From: Pohlia nutans
Lineage: Eukaryota > Streptophyta > Bryopsida > Bryales > Mniaceae
NCBI GenBank assembly: GCA_022496805.1
Contig: CM040103.1
Span: 2,312,001 to 2,376,000 of the forward strand
Direction: 5' to 3'
DNA length: 64,000 nt
How positions within the stretch are numbered: position 1 is the stretch's first letter; every line of letters begins with the position of its first letter. Below are positions 31,465 to 44,419 of this stretch, piece by piece. The notes beneath the pieces are model-generated. The model was not told where the DNA came from. It saw only the letters and a program-made list of their open reading frames with translations, and ran no database searches. Position numbers and translations under genes: made by a program.

Positions 31465-31699
31465 CAGTTGCGCAAGCTGGATATGCGACGTACTCGAGAG
31501 AGATTGTTTGAAATCCTCCGAGGCTTCATACTTTCGACATTTCGGCGAATTTTTGGAGTAGATCAGAATCCATACGACCATTCTTTGGGACCCCGTTTTG
31601 TAGACCAGGGGGCCTGACGTAGATTATTAGCTGCCATTCTTCGGTCTGAGCCAATTTTGTATTGGTGATGTAGAAAAGACCTCACTTAAGACAATTATA

Positions 31700-33918
31700 T
31701 TAACTCCATCATCTCCTGAATGAAACGTGTCTGTATATCTTGTATTCGTATCAAACGACGAGATTGTAATGCATAATTGTGCGTCAATATTTGAATATCA
31801 AATGAAGGCCGACGTTCGAAGCCACTGCACTGTTAAGCTCTTTCACTGATTAAGCAGCCATAATGCACAACCGTATACGTAGATTCAAAGGGAAAAATAA
31901 ATGATCCATAAGTTTCAAAGTCATTCAATGTAATGTCGGTACTCGATACCAGCAAACCAGCTTTGGAAATTCGCATTCTCATCCAATATCAGTTTAATTG
32001 GTGCTTGGACTAGCAGCCAGAGACTTGAATTGTGCGTCGCCAACCTGTTCGTGACAAGTTAAGATCAAACTTGGATGATAAAAGGTGATACATTAGTTGA
32101 GTTGTTTACTGCCATTGGGATCAAACTGTCTAATTACTGTTGTAAGAAGACTGAGATTTCTGCCGACTTTTTGGGTACGGTTGGATCGATCTAGAACTTG
32201 TAATTCAGTAGGTGGGCTGTACGTCTCGGTGATTGCAAGCCAGAAGGGTAAATTCCATGTCTGTACAAAGAATTTCAGGCTTCTGAAAGCTAGTTTCCAA
32301 TCTCAGCATCCAACCAGCTGCAGTTTGTTTGTCGCTTGCAATTGAACTCTAATTTTATTTGCGCTCCCCAAAAAGCTAAATTTATCACTAGTGTGTGTCC
32401 CAGGAGGTGTTGACTTACGTGACCCCTACCCCTCAGTGGCAACTACCACAGAATGTACCATGCACGGACGCTCGACATTACTCCGTATGATAGACCTGAA
32501 AAGTATAAATTATATGTACAGACTGCTACATGACTGTATATTATATTACTTATTTTATATTTATATTTTTGTAATTTTAATGTAGATTTATATTTAGACC
32601 AAATACCTCATTTTCTCCCTTGCATTTTTGGAATAAATAAACTGCTTGTATTATCCGGGCCCCTCCCCAGTGCTTGCATGATTGCTGAATTTTAATCCGT
32701 ATTAAAAACTTGATCAGTTTCTGCCTGACTGTACCACAGCCAGCAATAAATATGAGAGTGACGCTGTTTCTGAGGTGCATCCTACTCGAGTGCAAGATTC
32801 AGCAATAAAGTAAAATACAGAGCCACCACAAGCAAATGATGTTTGGTCTCCTCAAAAAGGGGTTTGTGTCCAAAAGGGGTATGTTTGGAATACACTTTTG
32901 GACACGTCATAGACCATCATGCCACATGTCATGTTGTCATTTGAGTTAACCGAAAAGAAGGCTATCTAATCTCAGTCCCTTTTTGCTCTACTTCTAATCT
33001 CTTTTTTGAGTTATACTTGGATTGAATAGTGGGTGTCATAGATTGTCCCCTTATGGGACATGGGCTAGGAGCTTAGGTAGAAGTTGTGGGAGTCAATATG
33101 ATTGCGAGGTGTGGAGAATAGTGACAATGGCTTGTTTTAGATTGTCTCTCAACTTATCATTAACTGGTTTTTGGTCGATTTATATTTCAGTATGAGTTCG
33201 AGAGGAGTTTGCTAAACCTTTCCTCTTTCAACTGACTTTTTGGTTAACTCTATTGCTAACTTAGTTTTAGTCATAGCCAAAGATTCGGCACCTGGGTATC
33301 TTTATCCCTAGTAACCTTGCATACCAATAAGGTAACTATACCTGAAAGCGTTCACCTTACCAACTGATTCTATTTACATATATAAAACAGAAAATGTTTT
33401 TAGTGGGTCTTAATGGGCAATAATTAGCTTGGGGTATCACTTTTTGGACACACTAATTAGGTTATTTTTGTTTAAAACCTCCAAAGTTTGCCTAATTTGT
33501 TCATTTTGATCAAGTAAAAAGACCCTAAAATGAAAAAAATAAAATCCTGCACCTCAATGGAATCAAAATGTATATGTTCAAAGAGTTTCTATTAAAAAAA
33601 TTATTTATTTTGGATCCATTCATAGATGTGTAAAAAAATGCTGAATTTTGGGATTTGCAAGCTGCATATGCACAATTCATTAATTTTTTTAATGATAAAA
33701 TCAATTATTTTGTACTCTACACAATTAGATGTAGGTCATATTCAAAAATAATATTAATTTTTTTTTGATATACCATTTGCTTGATTTTAGGGATTCTAGG
33801 TGAGTGGGACATAACTTACTTTTTCAACTAAAAATTCAAATAAAATTACTTAAAAATCTTTGATTGTAATCAAATTTTTTTCCTTGATACGTTATAAGTG
33901 TAGAAAACTAAAATCACA
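31700..33918. other. Downstream flank of gene C and intergenic stretch, no gene
   Basis: 32100-32300 matches the spacer near 16050-16200. From about 32.8 kb the sequence is AT-rich and unremarkable. Confidence 0.5.
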
Positions 33919-34866
33919 TTTAACCCCTAAAGGCCCTTAAAAGCCAAAATGGCTTTTTCCTGTTTCGGGCAGCTTAGATGGAAGGTCTAAATTAAGAATT
34001 TTAGACTATAATTTGGCGTGGGCGTGGTCATACATACAAGGTGTGTGGGGTAAAAATTACAAAGTCAAATTCGGATTTTATAATTTTTTTATTGAAATTT
34101 TTGGTTTCAAGCCCAAATGAGGCAGAAAAAAACTTTTTATTATAATCATTTTTTCAATTTCTTATTTTGGAGACATGCTCTTCACCACATATAGGCTCAG
34201 AATTTGAAGTGACCCATGTTGATTATATTCTTGGCTTGACAAGGGCAGCCTACAAAATAAAGAACAGCAACCTCCCAGGTTTTTTGTAATTTCACATCCA
34301 TTTCTTTCGAAATTTGTCAAAATTTGAGATTTTGAAATTTTTTAAAAATAATTTCGCCAAAAATTTATAAAATCATAGAGGTACCTAATCACCGTTCATT
34401 TTTTCCAAAAATCAAATACAATTAATGTTTTGCATGTTTCACCAAATTGCCATTTTTATACCTACTTCCGGAAATTAATTTGGATGAAGGTTTGAAACGC
34501 GTAATGAGTCTCTAAAATTTTGCATGAGCGTACCCAACTTAGTTATCTACATGGAAAAAAATATGAGCAAAATGTTTGGAGTAACAATCTTCAAGTCCCC
34601 CTTTGCACTATGGAGACAATGCCTCCCAAGCAATGCCCCGAAAAACTTTTGCACAAACTTTGGATGTTATGATCTTGCAAATGATAAACATCCAACGGTC
34701 AATTTTTGAAAAAGTAGCTATAAATAGGCTTAGGTACAAGATCTTACGGTTGGAATTTTAAAAGAAGTAAAAAAACTTGGTTCACATCCCCGGGAGTATA
34801 TAGAGGTAGAAAATCGCAATTTTGAGGTTTCAAGCTCCCAAAAACACAAGGAAATTTAGGGGTTAA
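33919..34866. mobile_element. TTAA-bounded element, family 5
   Basis: 948 bp from TTAACCCCTAAAGG to TTTAGGGGTTAA. No internal gene. Single copy in this window. Confidence 0.6.
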
Positions 34867-36277
34867 TGAAGTCTTACTTTATTAAAATTAAAAAATATGT
34901 TTGTTTGACACACCAGCACATAATGCAAATGTTCCGAAGACAACTTATTTGGGTACCCCAACCATACCATCACCGTAATAGCAAATTCTAGAGGATTCCA
35001 ACGCATTTTAGCATGCAGTATATAGACACCGTATGAATAAGTTATGAATTTCTAAAGTGTTGACTATATGTTGACTTTAAAGTGACCTTAAACTATGATG
35101 TTTGGATTGTGCACATTTTCATCGACAGTAGGGAGTCAGAATCTACTTGTTAGGGAAGATTGAGCTATGGATGCTTTAAAGAAACGGTCGCTTTTGTTAC
35201 CTTAACTAATGTGCATATACCATGTTGAGTGAAGTATGTTATTAGGATAACGTAGTGTAAGGTGTTCATTGAAAGCTAGTATGATTTCTATATCAGTGTT
35301 AGATTTGTATGAAAAGATTAAAGTGTTGGTTTATGGGCCATCCACTATAATGTGATAATGTACTCAAATGTGTTGATAGTGTGTTTTCATAATTGGATTG
35401 CCTACACAGTGTTAGTTACGTTTGTATCAAATTTAAGAAGTAGAAGAATGATTTAACTCATTAAAAACAAATGAATACTACAAGTGAAGGAGGTGCAAAC
35501 CGGCCACTCCTAAACAAATTTTGTTTTATTTTGAACTTGATCTAAACGGTAAAGACAAAATATTTTCGTCTCTTTTTGAAATAGAAAAAGAAAGAAAGAA
35601 ATAAAGAAATAAATCTCTAATTTTTATCTCTAAAAGATTTTTTATTTTTATTTTTCCCACAAAGCTCCACCAAGCTAGAAAATTTAAACTCCTCTTGGAA
35701 TGCAATTTTCAAACTACAGATAATTTGCTTAAATTTATTTTTTATCTTCCCAAATAATATAATGTCACTTGCTTGAGCACTTGCTTTTGTATTAAAATTT
35801 AAAGCTACCAGAGTAGTGTAGCATACTTCCCAAGGCACCCAGCCTTACAGAAAAATGGCTTTGGAAAACATAACTTTTTGTACAAACGACTGGTGGAAAA
35901 AAAATTAATAAAATTCCCACGAAGCTTTTGAAATTCCTCATCTTCACTAAAAATCTCAGAATATCAAACTCAAATTAAATTGACATCGTCGGAACCTATT
36001 CAAAGATTGAAATTGTCCAATTAGGCCACTTTGTCCTTTAGGGGATAAATGAAAAAATAATATGCAAAAAACATATGAAAAATGCACAAAAAATTATATG
36101 CAATATATATGATTGCAGTGGAACTTCATGTCTTTTAGGGGTTAAATTAGGATACCATACATATATACACATAATTATAAACATATACACACACATACCA
36201 CTAGTAGAAAAGGTGGCACTACCCAGGGAGATGCCTAGGAAAATCAGTGTACATGTATGGAATTCGACACCACTTGC
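34867..36277. other. AT-rich intergenic stretch, no gene
   Basis: Two TTTAGGGG(A/T)TAA motifs near 36044 and 36145 look like right ends of further TTAA elements, but their left ends were not found. Confidence 0.4.
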
Positions 36278-36669
36278 TTAACCCCTAAAGGACCGTAAAG
36301 CCCCACTACTAGAGAGTGCGTAAAAACCAAGACAAAACCAACACACATCTGTTGAAACCAACAGAGAATGGGTTTAACGTAGCAAACATTTAGTCATCTG
36401 CACAGAACCAACAAGTTCCTGTTGATTTCTGTTGGAACCAACAAGTTCCTGTTGATTTTCCTCTTGGAACCAACAAGTTCCTGTTGATTCACTACTAGAG
36501 AGTGCGTCAAAACAAGACAGAACCAAGACACATCTCTTGGAACCAATAGAGATTGGGTTTAACGTTGCAAAACCGAATTCACTGCACAGAACCAATAGAT
36601 TCTCTCTTGGAACCAACAAGTTTTCTCTTGGAAAAAAAAAACTGTACAGAACCAACAGGTTCTCTCTTA

Positions 36670-37320
36670 GAAAAAAACACAGCTCCAGCCTTCAAGATTT
36701 TGTCAAAAAAAAAAAATATTCAAAAAAATTTGATTTTTTTTCTATATACAGAAAAATCCCTGCATATAATACTGCAGAAAAAAAATTTGAAAAAAAAGTT
36801 TTTTTTACATCGTTAAAAATATTCAAAGACTGCTAGGAAAAAAAAACAGCTCCAGCCTTCAAGATTTTGTCGAAAAAAAAAAAAAATCAAAAAAATTTGA
36901 ATTTTTTTGTAGATACAGAAAAATCCCTGCATAGAATACTGCAAAAAAAAAATTTGAAAAAAAAGTTTTTTTTACATCGTTAAAAATATTCAAAGACTGC
37001 TGGGAAAAAAAAAACAGCTCCAGCCTTCAAGATTTTTTCGAAAAAAAAAAAAATTCAAAAAAATTTGAATTTTTTTTCTAGATACAGAAAAATCCCTGCA
37101 TAGAATACTGCAAAAAAAAAATTTGAATAAAAAGTTTTTTTTACATCGTTAAAAATATTCAAAGACTGCTGGGAAAAAAAAAACAGCTCCAGCCTTCAAG
37201 ATTTTGTCCAAAAAAAAAAAAATTCAAAAAAATCTGAATTTTTTTGTACATACAGAAAAATCCCTGTATGAAATAGTGCAAAAAAAAAATTGAAAAAAAA
37301 AGCTTTTTGTACATGGCAAA
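36670..37320. repeat. Tandem repeat of about 175 bp, four units, inside the CACTA-like element
   Basis: Each unit carries ACAGCTCCAGCCTTCAAGAT, an A-run, AAAAATCCCTGCATA, AATACTGC, a second A-run and TTTTTTACATCGTTAAAAA. Starts are near 36670, 36845, 37014 and 37185. Confidence 0.8.
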
Positions 37321-37384
37321 CGAATCGGCAATGGTTAAGTTCTCTTATAATTAACAAGATAATTCTCATACTTGCATGAGCGTG

Positions 37385-37460
37385 TGTATGTGGTGTGGTG
37401 GTTTAGTAAGTGGCGAGGGTTTAGAAGGTCTTGTGTTCGAATCCGGCCGTTGGCAATTGG
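37385..37460 (+). other. tRNA-like sequence, possible SINE head
   Basis: A-box-like TGGTTTAGTAAGTGG and a perfect B box GTTCGAATCC, spaced as in tRNA-derived SINEs. The acceptor stem does not pair. It lies within the CACTA-like element. Confidence 0.5.
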
Positions 37461-38315
37461 TCTTCGGTTAGCCATGGTGGGCCCTATGGTGGTGGGTCGG
37501 GGTTCTTGGCCTTGGCAGCCAAATTTTTTTCCGGGCAGTCCAAAATTTCCGGGCAGCTACTTTTCCTCGGGCAGGCCAGAAAAAATGAATGCTAGATTAG
37601 AAACTTTTTTTATCTGTATACTTGGACATTGAAGCAACACCGAACCAAGACATTTCTGTTGATTGTGATCCGGAATCAACTGTTCCTAACCCGCACACGA
37701 ACCAGCAGAATTTCTGTTGATTTTCTCTTACACCGGAACCCCATTTCTCTAGTAGTGCCCCTAGGGGGTTTCTAGAACTAAAAAGTGGGGAAATTCGAGT
37801 TCTTGGGTTTTGAATTGTAGGATGAGCAACAAAGAGACCCTCGCTCTTTTTGAGAGCCAAATCTGTAGGTACTTCTTGATCGGAAATTCATCAAGTGAGC
37901 GATTTTTGGTGATTTTTTTGAGTTGCACAGCGGGTACTTTGGCGTCACTTCAAACCCTCATATCATCATCTTCACACCTCTAAATTACTTGAATTTTTTT
38001 CCACATGTTTAAAATGATAATTTCTACTCACAGTAAAAATTTCAGAAATTTTGGAGCACTTTTGAACAATCCGATTTCAGCATGTGTACAAAATACCCTA
38101 AACAAGTTCCATTGATCTTCTCAACGGTGGCATTTTCTCAAAAATTGTACGATTTTGTTGATCTTTTCTTCATAAAAAACTATGTAAGTCTTCTTCAATT
38201 TCAACTGTGCCGATCATCAAAATTACCTCACACCAATGAAGAATTGAGCTTGCTACAAGAGATAGTCAAGGAAAAAAGAGCTAAGTTTAACACCCCTCGG
38301 TCCTTTAGGGGTTAA

Positions 38316-39000
38316 GTATTTCTCTCAACAATGCCACCTTTTCTACTCATGTACACATATACATACGCATATGAATGAAAGCATGGTAAACTAAACCACC
38401 AAGATGGCCTTGTGTTATTTTTAGTAGTTTGGAGTAGGTCCTATATGGACTTTATTCTATTCAAAATAAAATAAAAGATACAATGTTTAACAAATTCTAA
38501 CCAAAAAACTTGAAAAAAACAAGTTCAATAAATATTTATCATTTATGTGTGTTATAGTAAAGTTTAAGCGGCTAAAATTGGAATAGAAGTTTTGACCGCA
38601 TTGAAAAGTAGATGGCCATGTTTACCACAATTGAAGCACTTACCCTTAAATGCAAAGAGAAGAAAAAGAAGAAGTTTCATGGTAAAGGCAAGAAGGGCAA
38701 AGATGGTGACCATAAGAGGTAAAAGTGTCGTACCTGACAAGACTAGAAGATCGGAGAGAAGATCAGAGAGTCCTACCTTACTAGTAATAGATACATTCAT
38801 TAAAAGTCTATCAAAGGCTAAATTTGAATATTATAAGAGTAGACTTGGAGTTCTACCTATCAAGTCAAACAAGAGGAAATTAGAGGACTTAGAGTAGTAC
38901 TAAGTTATGTTTTTAGTAAATAATCTGGCACTGCATTATTATCTACTACAGGTGGTTCTAACTATGGAGGAGTGTTGGAATTAAGTTACTTATGTGGTAA
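38316..39000. other. Intergenic stretch with a zinc-knuckle-like fragment on the minus strand
   Basis: The minus-strand frame near 38590-38680 reads KGKCFNCGKHGHL, like the start of a retrotransposon Gag CCHC knuckle, but the last Cys is missing and the surrounding frame has no Gag features. A decayed Copia fragment is possible. Confidence 0.25.
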
Positions 39001-39632
39001 TTAACTCCTAAAGGACCGGGGGTGTTTTAGCTTAGCTCTTGTTTTCTTGATTAGCTCTTGTAGCAAGCTCAATTTCTTATTAGTGTGGGGTAATTTTCAC
39101 GATCGGCACCATTGAAACTAAAGAAGACTTACATAGCTTGTTTATGAAAAGAGATCAACAAGATCACACAATTTTTGAGAAAATGCGACCGTTGAGAAGA
39201 TTGATGGAAATTGTTACGGCAGGGGGTACTTCGTACTTATGCTGAAATCGGATTGCTTAGAAGTGCTCCAAAACATCTGAAATTTTTACCACATGTAAAG
39301 AACATCATGACCCTCATGTGGAATTTTTTTCGTCAAATTCTGAGGTGTGGAAAAAAAGATATGGGACTCTGAAGTCTCCAAACAATGAGATATCATAGTG
39401 TATGATAAAGTGAAACCTCGACGCTAGTCTCAAAGAATGCTCTTCTCAAAGAATTCGCCAAAAATCCAATTCTTCATCATTTTCCGATCGGGAAAAACCA
39501 TTGGATCCATCTCGCAAAAACAGCTAGGGTCCTCTCCGCGCAAATTTGGGCTTCTTTGGAACAATCTCATCCAATTTGCACTTTTCTACATTCAAAAGTC
39601 CCTTGGGGGCCTTACGGTCCTTTAGGGGTTAA
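39001..39632 (-). mobile_element. TTAA-bounded element, family 6, copy 2
   Basis: 632 bp from TTAACTCCTAAAGGACCG to CGGTCCTTTAGGGGTTAA. Reverse orientation relative to 36278-38315. Confidence 0.75.
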
Positions 39633-40354
39633 GTTACTCATGAGGAAACTGATAAACCAAGGGTCTATGCCTAAGTTACTCATATGGTAATTAAGTTATT
39701 TATGAGGGAACTGATAGACCAAAAGTCTATGACTCCAAGTTAGTTATAACACCAAAGTGATAGTCTAGTTAGTCTGTACATATTCTAGGTATGTAGATAG
39801 ACGGTACTAGAACTATAAGTGTGGCTTGGTGGGTGAAGGAGATACAATTGTCTGTTGGACAAGATCTCACTTCTATAGTTGAGATACTTTTATATAAATC
39901 ATATTGAGATTGCATTAAGTATTTATTTTTCCAAGAATTTTTTCTTTGGAGCCCTCAAATGCATAATGAATTTATAGAATATATAATTTATATTCATATT
40001 GAGCATGATTCAATTCATCAAATTTTCTCCCAAAATTTGTTTTAAACATCTATTTTCAAGCTTTACTTTTAGTAAGTTTTTTTTAATTTTAATTTTAATT
40101 TGAAACTTTAAATTGAAGTACCTATAAATAGAACTATGGAGAGCTCCACCAAATTATAACTTAAATATATGAATTTTAATCGTAATTTATGACCATAGAT
40201 CAAGAAAATTGTAATTTCAGCACTAAAGATGACTTTAATGATTCACTTTAGCGTGCTTTCACCCATATGCATATCCATATACATATATACATATATATAA
40301 TTATTTTTTCCATTATATATCAATATGTGACAAGAGTTGCGCAATCTTGTCAAC
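39633..40354. other. AT-rich intergenic stretch, no gene
   Basis: Short repeats of TTAAGTTACTCATGAGG near 39640 and 39695. Nothing coding. Confidence 0.4.
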
Positions 40355-40900
40355 TTAACCCTTTGACGCGCCAACGTCCATATTTTGAACGATGGATGAT
40401 TTTTGATGCGTCCCTTCACCACATACAGCTGTGATGTTTTCCATCCATTCAAAATTCTCTTGATTCTTGCACTAGTTGACTACCATTTGTACGGTATGGA
40501 TCTTCAAAATAAGATAATGTGAATTTTTGAAAAATAACAAAAGTGGTTTATGTCAAGTTTCATTCTTAGTTCAAAAAGTGAGACCTCAAACATGATTTTC
40601 CATAATAAGTAGAATCAAATAATGAAAACCATATTATCTTGTGGTGCATGTTATTCCAATTTCATTAAAATATTTTTTGATTTTTTTGTGTTAATTTTGG
40701 ATTTTAAATTGAATTTCAAGAAAAAACCTTGCAAAATTAATTAAAAATATTAATAATAAATGTGATGAATCCAACCGTAAAGATGTTATGTTTACATTGA
40801 CATTTACAACTTTGTTTTGTACATCAACTCCATTTTTGGTTTTCATCAATCATTTTATAACGAATTTTTGAAAACAATGTTGAACTGGGACGTCATAACA
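40355..40900 (+). mobile_element. TTAA-bounded piggyBac-like MITE, family 1, copy 3 (diverged)
   Basis: Begins TTAACCCTTTGACGCGCC. The interior aligns throughout with 42097-42642 but with many substitutions. The right end reads GGGACGTCATAACA instead of GGGACGTTAAAGGGTTAA, so the terminus is lost. The oldest-looking copy. Confidence 0.75.
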
Positions 40901-41281
40901 TTTAGTAGCCTTTGTGAGTATTGCCTCCCTCCACAGAATGATGTGGAATATCCCACATCATTTCATCCCCCCAATGAAATGATGTGTGATATTCCACATC
41001 AAATCAGTAGCACGTGGCAATAAGCCAGAGCAAGCAACCATGGTGCACAATAATCGAAAGCACTTTCAATCACAATTCAACATTGTTTTTTCATTGTTTA
41101 TTTGATTGATTCTCAACTCAACAATGTTTTGTCAACTCAACAGTGTTTTGTCAACTCAACAGTGTTTTGTTATTCATTGTTTATTTGATTCAATAGTTCA
41201 ATTAGAAATCACTGGTCACTTTGTTTATAAAGGTGGATGAAACCAAAAGGCAGTCTCTTTAAAGGCTACTGAATGTTACGG

Positions 41282-42092
41282 TTAACCCTTTAGTGCCCAG
41301 GGTACTGTAGCTTAGAGCCCTGGATTTTAGTAGATTTTTTCACTGTGGTTGAGACTACCAAAAATAGAATGGGTTAAATTAGAAAGTAACCGTACAATTC
41401 TATTCTCAACTTGAGAGCACACATTTTATTAAAATTTGAGAATCATCTGATGGTGGGATCGGAAGATTATAGTATGTATTTGAACTATATAATGCACGCT
41501 CAAAAACGAGATTTTGGGGGGTGTGTGACTTCAAAGTTAAATATAATTTGAGGTAAATTTTCAAAAATAAAAGCAAAGAAGTTCGGCTATGCCCTATGTC
41601 AACACCTCTCCGTTGCAATCTTTCATATCAAAAATAGACTCACACATAATTATTGTGAGATTTATAAGTGAAAGTGACTTCTCTATGTACGGTTTAGGAC
41701 AAAATTTTATACGTTGAAAATTGACAGGAGTGGGTACATTAGTCAAGATCGGATTACACACACTAATGGAAGATGAAGAAGAGAACACAATCCAAAAAAA
41801 TAAAACAAGATAACAAACTTCCAAACACGAGAAATACTACACAATACATATGTTGTATCTGTAAGTATTTACTGTATTTTCAAGTATTTGCAGTATTTTT
41901 GCGTTCTGTTGATAGGTATTTTGATAGTTGTACAATTCCAAATTGAAAATTTCTTTTTCTGGAAGGTGCGTAATGTATGTGGGCAAATCTGAACTTCAAA
42001 ACTGAAGTTCCAATTCTTCACGGATTCTCTGCTAATTGCATTTTGGACATTGTAGTGACCATAATGTGGTTTGTTGGGCACTAAAGGGTTAA
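41282..42092. mobile_element. TTAA-bounded piggyBac-like element, family 3, copy 1 (uninterrupted)
   Basis: 811 bp, termini TTAACCCTTTAGTGCCCA and complement. The interior, including a minus-strand frame that looks partly open, matches 61664-63651 except for the nested insertion there. Both copies keep a minus-strand frame over the 41594-41824 / 63154-63408 part, but no transposase motif is visible. Confidence 0.8.
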
Positions 42093-42096
42093 AGGG

Positions 42097-42642
42097 TTAA
42101 CCCTTTAGCGCGCCGGCGTCCAGATTCTGGACGCCGGATGAATTTCAGCAGCTCGATTTCTGTAGGTACCGGATGTTTTTCATCCATTTTTATTTTTTCA
42201 TTCTTGTGCTAGTTGACTACCATTTGTACGGTACGGATCTTCCAAATAAGATAATGTGAATTTTTGAATATTTACATAAGTGATTAATGTCAAGTTTCAA
42301 TCTTAGTTCAAAAAGAAAGACCTTAAATATGATTTTCCATAGTAAGTAGAATCAAATAATGGAAACCATACCATCTCGTAGTGCATGTCATTCTAATTTC
42401 ATTACAATATTTTTAAATTTTTTTGTGTTAATTTTGGATTTTTAATTGAATTTCAAGAGAAAACCTTGCAAAATTACTTTAAAAATATAAATAATAAATA
42501 TGATGAATCCAACCGTACGGATGTTATCTACACATTGACATTTACAACTTTGTTTTGTACATCAATTCCATTTCCGTTTTTCATCAACCATTTTATAACA
42601 AATCTTTGAAAACAGTGTTGAATCGGGACGTTAAAGGGTTAA
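42097..42642 (+). mobile_element. TTAA-bounded piggyBac-like MITE, family 1, copy 4
   Basis: 546 bp with full termini and complete 5' palindrome. It starts four bases after the family 3 element ends, so the two sit end to end around AAAGGGTTAA sequences. Confidence 0.85.
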
Positions 42643-42771
42643 AGGGTTGAATTTCTACCATGATTTGAAAATGACAGATTTTGGTATAAATCTTGTCACA
42701 CAAAAGTAACACTTGAAAGCAGCTTGTCAAAAGAAAGTGAGGGCTTTTGCCTTTGTTTCCAGAAAAGAATA

Positions 42772-43047
42772 CCGTAGTAGGAAGGCAGGGTCGGCACTTT
42801 GGTGTCGAATAATTAATAAAAGTTCAAAAAGTAGGGGTCAGCACTTTCAAAAATAATTATTAAAAATTCGGCTATTAATAACTAACATTAAATTTTACTA
42901 CCAGCTAAACATTTTCTTTTGTTTTTTGTCTACAGTTTTTGTTGACTTTATTTTTGTTGATTTCGACAAAATACTTGATAAATTTATTTATTTTTCCGGC
43001 ATTTTTTTGGGGAATTATTTTCTGCCGACCCTGCCTTCCTACTACGG
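42772..43047. mobile_element. Tc1/mariner-like MITE with TA duplication
   Basis: Perfect 25-bp inverted termini starting CCGTAGTAGGAAGGCAGGG, flanked by TA on both sides (42770-42771, 43048-43049). About 276 bp, AT-rich interior, no coding. Confidence 0.8.
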
Positions 43048-43499
43048 TAAACCAAAGTTAGGGCTTGTCGTTTTCAGACACTGCTAATGTCCAAGCAGTT
43101 ATCATGGCACAGCATTTTCGCTGTATTTGGCTTAAAATAATTTCGCTGGTCCCTTACGACTGCGTGACCGTATGACCGTATACCTCACCAGTATACAGTA
43201 CAATACAATGCCAAAGATGACTATGGAGAGATTTTGGATGAAGCCTTCAGTTGGTTCATGACCACCATCACGACTCATTTGGAAAGCTTTAATTTTCTTC
43301 TGCCAGTTGTGAACAATGGACTTCAGACCTGGAGTAAGTTTGCTGGTCAAGGCCCATTACCATATAATTGTAATACAACGTCCTTCGCCAACCAACCTAG
43401 GAACCATGATTTGGCGACCATCAACAAAACAAACATCAAATTATACCCCTACAAGATCTAATCATTCATTGTTACTGTTGTTACTGATACTAGTTACTA

Positions 43500-43640
43500 G
43501 TCACTAAAGTGTATATTCACAGAAGGGGAGAGTAGTCTTGGACCAATGGCCGTTTGTTTGGTGGGCACTGGATCATTCTTAAAACAAACAGACACTCTAT
43601 TCACGCCGGCCTCGAAAGACGTCCGGAGTTTTTATATATC
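43500..43640 (-). repeat. Dispersed repeat, copy 3 of 3
   Basis: Reverse complement of the 18104-18225 sequence: GGCCGGCGTGAATA, AGTGTCTGTTTG, TGCCCACCAAACAAACGGCC, ACTACTCTCCC, GAATATACACTTT. Confidence 0.65.
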
Positions 43641-43711
43641 TATCTATCAAGGCCCATTTATATTAGCTCTTGCTGTCGCACTTGAATTCCTCATGCACGT
43701 CAAATCATATA

Positions 43712-44001
43712 CCATAGTACCATAGCTACGTCGGATTATTAATATACCGTTCATTGACATTTAATATTTTTTGAAAAATATGGTTTGTTCCTCAAAAAAC
43801 GAATTCCTTAATTTTTGTTTTTGAGTAAAAAATGATTAAAAATGGTTCAGAATGGTCCATAATAGCTTAGAAAGAGAAAATATAGCTACAAACAATTTAT
43901 TCTATTTTTTCTGTCCTCATAATTTTTGATTTTTTACTATTTTTGATTTTTTTTTTTGAATTTTTTGAACTTTTTTTGGCTTCCTAGCTATGGTACTATG
44001 G
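43712..44001. mobile_element. Tc1/mariner-like MITE with TA duplication
   Basis: Inverted termini CCATAGTACCATAGCTA, TA at both flanks (43710-43711, 44002-44003). 290 bp, not related in its interior to the 42772 element. Confidence 0.75.
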
Positions 44002-44419
44002 TATGCTAAAATATAGGTTGCACACCGTTGAAGCTTGTTTTCTCTCATTGTAAGCATCGCTGACCAATAATGCATGCACTTCCATGCCGTAAATTTTCAA
44101 CTTTTTTTTATTTTGTGTTGCTTCACTTTCTTACATGCGTTTGTTTTTCATTGTAGAGATTTAATAAAATCGATTTTGCTGGGTTACTTACCATAATGTT
44201 AGTTATAGAGGGACGTATTGAAATATTCAATGGTTCTCTTACCTTCTCTAAATATGCATGCGGAATATCATTCACTTTTCAAAGAATCGTAAAAATTCAA
44301 TGCTAGATTAGGACAGTAAAATGCTTGCATTTGTAAAGGTTGCATTAAAGATGAGAGCGTGGTTTAGTCATTCTTATCTAAAATTATTCCAATAAGCATC
44401 TTATATTATAGTTTTATTA

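Larger units (their letters stand above)
36304..37757. mobile_element. CACTA-like non-autonomous transposon
   Basis: Ends are CACTACTAGAGA and its complement TCTCTAGTAGTG, with a 3-bp CCC duplication (36301-36303, 37758-37760). CACTA termini with a 3-bp duplication define the En/Spm superfamily. Typical subterminal repeats are present: GGAACCAACAAGTTCCTGTT four or more times at 36413-36485 and variants at 36535-36670. The end motif CACTACTAGAGAGTGCGT is repeated internally at 36489. No transposase. Confidence 0.85.
36278..38315 (+). mobile_element. TTAA-bounded element, family 6, copy 1, with nested CACTA-like insertion
   Basis: Termini TTAACCCCTAAAGGACCG and, inverted, TTAACCCCTAAAGGACCG. 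The right third (AGCTTGCTACAAGAGATAG, AGAGCTAAG) is the reverse complement of the left part of 39001-39632. The interior is interrupted by the 1454-bp element at 36304. Confidence 0.75.

Noticed and set aside
38564..38800. Copia Gag gene
   Set aside because: Only half of a CCHC knuckle is visible and no integrase, protease or RT is nearby; listed only as a weak fragment.
41594..41824. Piggy-Bac transposase remnant in the family 3 elements
   Set aside because: The partly shared minus-strand frame (also 63154-63408) shows no transposase motif; similarity is expected from copies of one element.
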